A stretch of DNA of 43,624 nucleotides from Microcaldota archaeon (GTDB taxonomy: Archaea > Micrarchaeota > Micrarchaeia > Micrarchaeales > CABMGC01), in contig JAJZJB010000004.1 in NCBI GenBank assembly GCA_021810375.1, forward strand, positions 1 to 43,624, read 5' to 3'. The position numbers and the translations under genes were made by a program. The notes under the pieces are model-generated. The model saw only the letters and a program-made list of their open reading frames with translations, was not told where the DNA came from and did not search any database. Shown here piece after piece: positions 39,309-43,624 of this stretch (the first letter of the stretch is position 1; the number at the start of each line of letters is the position of its first letter).

Positions 39309-39580
39309 ACCTTGACAGGAGCATATATGCAGGCTCTTCGCGCAGGAGGCATGCGCTCTTTGCGTCTTCCGTAATAGGAGTTACGTCTTCTGTTTTGTCT
39401 GTGGGTCTCATCCTGAACCTTGGCACAGTAATCCAGGCGCTTGCCATAGTATTGGCTGTTGCGCTTATTTCGGCGGTTTTGTTTAAAGGAAGGAGCATTG
39501 ACAAGGTAGATCCTGTTCGTGTCTTCGTGCTCGCCTCACTCAACGTGCTGATACTGGTCCTGATAGTTATGCTTGGCTGA
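39305..39580 (+). CDS. 91-aa membrane protein of the HerA operon
   Basis: A 91-residue protein with a basic N-terminus (GSSRRRHALFAS) and about three membrane helices: SVIGVTSSVLSVGLILNL, VIQALAIVLAVALISAVLF and FVLASLNVLILVLIVMLG. The start overlaps the previous stop as ATGA and the ATPase gene begins 4 nt after its stop, so the three are translated together. In size and position it would correspond to VirB3 or CedA2 in type IV secretion-related machines (inference). No sequence motif settles this. Confidence 0.75.
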   Translation: MNLDRSIYAGSSRRRHALFASSVIGVTSSVLSVGLILNLGTVIQALAIVLAVALISAVLFKGRSIDKVDPVRVFVLASLNVLILVLIVMLG

Positions 39581-39584
39581 TTTT

Positions 39585-41789
39585 ATGGTATTGCACACCT
39601 ACGAGATAGATTCGCTTCCTACAGAGATGGACCTTGAAGCTTTCCTCGGAGCCATGCTCGGCTCGCAGTTCATGCTCTGCCATGACTTCAAGGAAAGCAA
39701 GACATATGTGGCATTTGAGGATGCTGATGCGCATGTACGCATAAAGCACGCAGTGGCAGGTATAGGCATGCATGAGGAAAACATTGCATGGCGCAGGCTC
39801 AGTCTTCCACGCTATGCAGTAGGATATTCTGCTACGCGCATGGACAGGGACGGAAGGGTCTTGGAGACTTTTAGGGAGCTTTACAGCATACTCTCGCATT
39901 CTGGCGCAATGTTTCTTGTCTCATTCGTGCCGGCCTCTGCAGAGCAGGTAGACGCCGCAAGGCTGAGGGTCGAGGAAATGGCCAGCAGGAAAAGCATACG
40001 GCTTACCAGGAACCTCGGCAGCAGGAATGGATCGCCATCTGCTACGGATTCGATGCAGATGGAGCTTTTCTACGAATCTGATGAGAGAAGAATGCTGCTC
40101 TCTCTTCTCGAGTCGTTGAATGCGGCATCGATGAGGAACGGAGTTGCGTATAGGGTAAGCATCATCTTTGAGAACAATGCGCAGGTCAACGAGTATATTA
40201 AGGCAAATCTTTTCGTTTTCGAGAATCGCGGGATAAATGTTGGCTCGGTTAATGAAGCGTATGAGTTCGCAAAGCATGCGGATGCGCTTCCGCTCTCCCA
40301 TGCATGCGCCGCAGGGTATCTCTCTTTCTCGGAACGGATAACCAGGCATGGCACTATCACGACAAGATATGGCTGCGGTGGCGGCAACATTGAGTTGGGA
40401 GAATACCTGCATGGATCGGTTACAGGAAGGGGCGAGACCCTGCACTTGGACTATAGAACCTTCAACCTCGGAGCCATAATATCTGGGCTTCCCGGAACGG
40501 GCAAGACTGCCACTGCAATGAACTTGATAAGGCAGCTTTCCAGGGAATCGGATGCGAGTATTGTGGTGTTATCCCCGACTGGCGAGTGGAACGCCTTTGG
40601 GAGGAGCGTGGGCGCCAGGGTAATCAAGCTTTATGACGGAACTGTGAGGCTGAATTTCTTCAAGTGCGATTCTGGAATAAACATTGAACGGTTTTACGAA
40701 AACCTAGCTATGCTCATATCCTCAGCATCTAATGCAGGCCCATATAAGAATTCACTGGAGAAAAGCCTGCTTTCTGCATTCAGGAAGTCTTATGCGGCTA
40801 CAGTATCCCCTGATCCTGCTGAAGTCTACGCGTGCATTGAGAATGCAGTAATAGAGCAGCATGGCAAAAGGAGCAATGTTGGTGTTAAACTCACAAAGCA
40901 CGGCGAGAATGTAATGGCAGCGCTGCAGAACCTCAGGCTGCTGTTGATGAATCCGCAGTTTGCCTATTGCGATGGAGAGGACTTTTCGGGCCTGCTGAGA
41001 ACAGGGGTAGTATTTGACCTATCACTGGTTAGCAACAGCATGAAGCCGTTCTTCTATGCGCTGATACTGAACCAGGCATACGGTTTTGCTGATATGCTAG
41101 ACACCAACGGCAATGATGAGCTCAGGATGTTGATGTGCATCGAAGAGGCACAGCTGATGCTGGACAGGGAGGGTGAATCGGCAGCGACCCTTGACCTTGA
41201 GCAGCGAATACAGGACTTCAGGAAAAAGGGGATAGGGCTGATGCTCATAGCGCACAGCGTAACTGACATAAGCCCAGGAATAAGGCGGCTCTGCCAGACA
41301 AAGGTATATTTCAGGCAGAGTGCAGATGTGGCGAAGTACGCGTGCGGCGATCTTGTCTTCGGCGAGGAGGAAGGCAGGCTGGTTACTGACAAGTTGAAGG
41401 GTCTGCCCCAGGGGAGATGCGCTGTTAGCTACATTGCCATAGAAGACGGGATGCGTGTACCAAAGGGATCGGTATTCGTAGAGGTGATGTTTTCCCAAGG
41501 TCATGTCGAAGCGCAGCCAGAGGCAAAGGTGGGCAAAAGGCATGCCAAGGCAACTGTTATAACAGTGATTGAGAATGCAGCTCCGAAAGCAGGCGCGGCA
41601 GTACGCATGATTTATGTTGGCGAGACGGTATTTGAAGGGGTGACTGATGCAAAAGGGCGCGTCGTTGCGGAAGGGCTTCTGGAAGGCAAGATGTACAAAA
41701 TGCTTGTGCTTAGCGCAAAGAAACGCGAGACCAGGGAATTCTCCATAATTGGAGGCGTTGATACGGAACTGCAATGCATGGAACCTTAG
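39585..41789 (+). CDS. HerA/VirB4-type ATPase with C-terminal beta-sandwich
   Basis: A 734-residue P-loop ATPase. An N-terminal domain of about 280 residues without membrane helices precedes the FtsK/HerA-type motor: Walker A GLPGTGKT at 301-308, Walker B LMCIEE at 516-521, and a later GLMLIAHS sensor segment. This layout matches VirB4/TraC and CedB/TedB ATPases that energise DNA or protein transfer through membranes. Residues about 650-734 (VTVIENAAPKAG, VTDAKGRVVAEGLLEGKMY) form a carboxypeptidase-regulatory-like beta-sandwich, unusual for a cytoplasmic ATPase. The two small membrane proteins directly upstream are its probable partners. HerA of the HerA-NurA repair pair is an alternative, but no nurA is adjacent. 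Confidence 0.85.
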   Translation: MVLHTYEIDSLPTEMDLEAFLGAMLGSQFMLCHDFKESKTYVAFEDADAHVRIKHAVAGIGMHEENIAWRRLSLPRYAVGYSATRMDRDGRVLETFRELYSILSHSGAMFLVSFVPASAEQVDAARLRVEEMASRKSIRLTRNLGSRNGSPSATDSMQMELFYESDERRMLLSLLESLNAASMRNGVAYRVSIIFENNAQVNEYIKANLFVFENRGINVGSVNEAYEFAKHADALPLSHACAAGYLSFSERITRHGTITTRYGCGGGNIELGEYLHGSVTGRGETLHLDYRTFNLGAIISGLPGTGKTATAMNLIRQLSRESDASIVVLSPTGEWNAFGRSVGARVIKLYDGTVRLNFFKCDSGINIERFYENLAMLISSASNAGPYKNSLEKSLLSAFRKSYAATVSPDPAEVYACIENAVIEQHGKRSNVGVKLTKHGENVMAALQNLRLLLMNPQFAYCDGEDFSGLLRTGVVFDLSLVSNSMKPFFYALILNQAYGFADMLDTNGNDELRMLMCIEEAQLMLDREGESAATLDLEQRIQDFRKKGIGLMLIAHSVTDISPGIRRLCQTKVYFRQSADVAKYACGDLVFGEEEGRLVTDKLKGLPQGRCAVSYIAIEDGMRVPKGSVFVEVMFSQGHVEAQPEAKVGKRHAKATVITVIENAAPKAGAAVRMIYVGETVFEGVTDAKGRVVAEGLLEGKMYKMLVLSAKKRETREFSIIGGVDTELQCMEP

Positions 41790-43003
41790 CCATTGGCAAG
41801 CAAGGATTTCTGGAAGAGTGCCCTTCGCAGCAGGGTGCTGTTCTTTATCCATGAGCTAACAGGTATGTCCATCTTCGCAGATACAAACATCAGCGCCTGA
41901 TGCAGGTTCTCAAGCGATACTGGCTCGGTCTTTAGCGTCGCTCTAACATGCTCCCTCACATTCCACACGCCGACAGGCATTATATAGCCAGGGTGTGCCT
42001 CCCTGAGTATCACCACCTTGGCCTGGCCCTTCACCTTGTCCAGCAGTTCCGATGATGCAAGCCTTGCAGCATAATAGCATCCGCCGATCTCGGCGTACTT
42101 TGTCCTTCCTTCGAATGGCTCGTACGACGAGTAGATAGCTATGTCTGGGTTCTCCTTATTCCAGGTGGTGTTTGGATACCACGCTTCTACCAGCTCATAC
42201 TCCCAGGATCCAGGCAGCATCACTATTGCCCATCTATTGTCCAGGGCCTCGCTGTAGTATACCTTGACAGATTCTATGGCCTCGTACTGCTTCACTTCCT
42301 TGAGCCGGTGCTTTCCCAAAGTATCGTCAACTGCAGTTATGCTCCAACGCGTAGGCACAAACTTCCTGCGCTTTGATGTTCCCAATATACCCGCAGAGAG
42401 GGATTTCTGGATCTTGGAGACCATTATGCCGCGCTCGTACAGCTCTATTATCGCATCCTTTGCAGGCAGAGCAGTATCGCTGTACGCTTTCTCTATCTGC
42501 TGGTTTGCCTTCACGTTGCCCAGGCTCATGTCTATCATCTTTGCGCTGGGTCCGTACGGCTGGCTGTTCTCGTCGAAGCTGACCCCGAGCTTTGGCCTGT
42601 GGAAGAGCTTCTCCTCCACGCCGCCATAATTGTCCGCCAGCGCAAGCTCCTTAAGCATCTCTTCTATCCTTCCATTGTCCGCATTGGTTACTTTGGTTCG
42701 GTACATGCCGCGTATTAGCATGGAGCGCATCTCCACTATCTTTGGTATTGACATGCCGATCCAGCGCTCTGGCTCGCTCATTATTGAAGTGTCGCCGAAC
42801 TGCGGAGGCACAAGAGGCCCGACATAGACGTGGGGATAGCCATGCCTTCCAACAAATATGTCTGGCGGAGAGGAGCCATAGACCTCATTGCTCTGCAACT
42901 TCTCGAGTGTCTTGAAGTTATAGTAGGCCTTGAGCATGTACGGATTCTGCATGTTCTGGTATACCAGATTTGTTCTCCGTATTGCAATGGTTTCTGCGGC
43001 CAT
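41786..43003 (-). CDS. nre: Nre-family archaeal DNA repair protein
   Basis: A 405-residue member of the archaeal Nre family. SSPPDIFVGRHGYPHVYVGP, PPQFGDTSIM, RSMLIRGMY and the later TRWSITAVDDTLGKH are the conserved family segments. Nre proteins act in DNA damage repair with PCNA. Here the N-terminus lacks the cysteine-rich zinc motif seen in many members, and the C-terminus (FQKSLLANG) keeps the Gln and Leu of a PCNA-interacting box but not the aromatic pair. It is convergent with the ATPase gene (4-bp overlap). Confidence 0.9.
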   Translation of the reverse strand: MAAETIAIRRTNLVYQNMQNPYMLKAYYNFKTLEKLQSNEVYGSSPPDIFVGRHGYPHVYVGPLVPPQFGDTSIMSEPERWIGMSIPKIVEMRSMLIRGMYRTKVTNADNGRIEEMLKELALADNYGGVEEKLFHRPKLGVSFDENSQPYGPSAKMIDMSLGNVKANQQIEKAYSDTALPAKDAIIELYERGIMVSKIQKSLSAGILGTSKRRKFVPTRWSITAVDDTLGKHRLKEVKQYEAIESVKVYYSEALDNRWAIVMLPGSWEYELVEAWYPNTTWNKENPDIAIYSSYEPFEGRTKYAEIGGCYYAARLASSELLDKVKGQAKVVILREAHPGYIMPVGVWNVREHVRATLKTEPVSLENLHQALMFVSAKMDIPVSSWIKNSTLLRRALFQKSLLANG

Positions 43004-43032
43004 GGTTTCCCGAATTGCTTGTCCTTTAATAG

Positions 43033-43040
43033 TATATAAA
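43033..43040. promoter_or_regulatory. TATA element between nre and the NUDIX gene
   Basis: TATATAAA (plus) reads TTTATATA on the other strand. It is about 33 nt from the nre start codon and about 38 nt from the NUDIX ATG at 43075, so it could serve both genes. It argues against the upstream ATG at 43054 for the NUDIX gene. Confidence 0.5.
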
Positions 43041-43074
43041 CCCGCACGGATTAATGCTTACTGCTGGTACTGCT

Positions 43075-43527
43075 ATGGAAAGGCATTTGTATAGGATAAT
43101 CAAGGCAGACGGCATTGCCGCAATAATAGTAAATGGGAGGAAGGTGCTGCTCTTCAAGAGGCGATCTCTTCCATTCCTGAAGAATGCCGGGGCATGGAGC
43201 TTTATCCTAGGGCATAAGGAACATGGAGAAAGCTATCTTGAGACGGCATACCGCGAGATAGAAGAGGAAGCCGGAATTGGCAGGGAACACCTTGACTTGC
43301 TTGGTAAGGGTTTTGCCGTAACCCTGTTTGATGAGAAGAGAGGCATAGCATGGCGCAACATTATGTTTATCTTTAGATCTGACACTGCACGCGTAAAGAA
43401 GGATATTGAGAATGCGGCATTCAGGTGGGCTACGACTGAAGATATCAGAAGACGGGAAAGGTATACCAACATTTTTATGGCTGAAGAGCGGATTCTTAAG
43501 AGGCTAAGCGTGCATGTAGATGGATAG
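43075..43527 (+). CDS. NUDIX hydrolase
   Basis: A 150-residue NUDIX protein. The full NUDIX box G-x5-E-x7-REIEEEAGI is present (GHKEHGE, then REIEEEAGI), preceded by VLLFKRRSLPFLKNAGAWSF. These enzymes hydrolyse nucleoside diphosphates linked to another group; the substrate cannot be told. The start at 43075 is chosen because a TATA box at 43033-43040 puts transcription start near 43061. Its last 8 bp overlap the next gene. Confidence 0.92.
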   Translation: MERHLYRIIKADGIAAIIVNGRKVLLFKRRSLPFLKNAGAWSFILGHKEHGESYLETAYREIEEEAGIGREHLDLLGKGFAVTLFDEKRGIAWRNIMFIFRSDTARVKKDIENAAFRWATTEDIRRRERYTNIFMAEERILKRLSVHVDG

Positions 43528-43624
43528 CAAGGCAATGAAGGATAGGGCAGCAAGAGTGCTTGATGCAGCCGAGGTTGACAGGATACTGATTGTCAACACA
43601 AACTCTGAAGATCCCAACTTTGTT
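43520..43624 (+). CDS. Xaa-Pro aminopeptidase-like protein (N-terminal fragment)
   Basis: A frame of 35 codons open to the right edge. VDRILIVNTNSEDPNFV resembles the beginning of the creatinase N-terminal domain of archaeal Xaa-Pro aminopeptidases (where N.....DPNFLYLTG is usual). It starts within the end of the NUDIX gene, suggesting co-translation. The catalytic domain lies outside the window, so the assignment is tentative. Confidence 0.6.
   Translation, partial: MDSKAMKDRAARVLDAAEVDRILIVNTNSEDPNFV

Noticed and set aside
39585-41789. Plain HerA of the HerA-NurA end-resection pair
   Set aside because: No nurA, mre11 or rad50 gene is adjacent; instead two tiny membrane proteins are translationally coupled to it. 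Kept as an alternative only.

Overview
The window is archaeal DNA. The evidence is a run of ribosomal protein genes in the archaeal spc order (with eS4, eL32, eL19 and RNase P protein Rpp29), an archaeal DnaG, Hjc and NreA-type repair protein, an S-layer protein of the methanococcal type, TATA boxes about 22-28 nt before many start codons (leaderless mRNAs), GGTGA-type ribosome binding sites inside operons, and a tRNA-Ser with a 37/38 intron flanked by a bulge-helix-bulge. Genes are tightly packed, often with overlapping convergent ends. A small-genome DPANN archaeon close to Micrarchaeota is my best guess, from gene content and style only; no phylogeny was possible.

Layout. 1-3575 (minus): 5-prime part of a giant cell-surface protein built of Ig-like modules with beta-propellers inserted into them; it runs off the left edge. 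3614-9436 (minus): ribosomal operon rnp1-S17-L14-L24-S4e-L5-S14-S8-L6-L32e-L19e-L18-S5, cut short at both ends compared with the usual archaeal order. 9479-11850: membrane protein, intron-containing tRNA-Ser(UGA), DUF373 membrane protein. 11851-12239: no intact gene, but strong inverted repeats. 12240-14706: sugar genes (GmhA-like isomerase, sugar nucleotidyltransferase, GT4 glycosyltransferase). 14698-18752 (minus): one operon of ribbon-helix-helix regulator, unknown 95-aa protein, CysD-like, CysN-like and alkaline-phosphatase-superfamily hydrolase, headed by a 34-bp palindrome that looks like an operator. 18983-21780: DnaG, small Toprim protein, Hjc, BofA-like membrane protein. 21781-27685 (minus): two secreted or membrane proteins of unknown function and the S-layer protein with its own hairpin/T-tract terminator. 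28009-38192: housekeeping genes (Pth2, aminotransferase, UPF0173 hydrolase, KsgA, a MenA plus two UbiE/MenG quinone cassette, RpiB-Prs, GltX). 38331-43624: FKBP, a three-gene unit of two tiny membrane proteins plus a HerA/VirB4-type ATPase, NreA-like repair protein, NUDIX hydrolase and the start of an Xaa-Pro peptidase-like gene.

How the parts may work together. The envelope dominates: S-layer protein, giant propeller protein and two other exported proteins, all rich in N-x-S/T sequons. The heptose-type sugar genes and the adjoining sulfate-activation operon could modify them (inference). The most interesting candidates for undescribed biology are (a) the 39117-41789 unit, which has the composition of a minimal Ced/Ted-like (type IV secretion related) DNA-transfer apparatus, (b) the RHH-palindrome-controlled sulfur operon, whose CysD carries the CC...CxxC cysteine pattern of APS reductases, and (c) the surface protein in which propellers are nested inside Ig-like domains.
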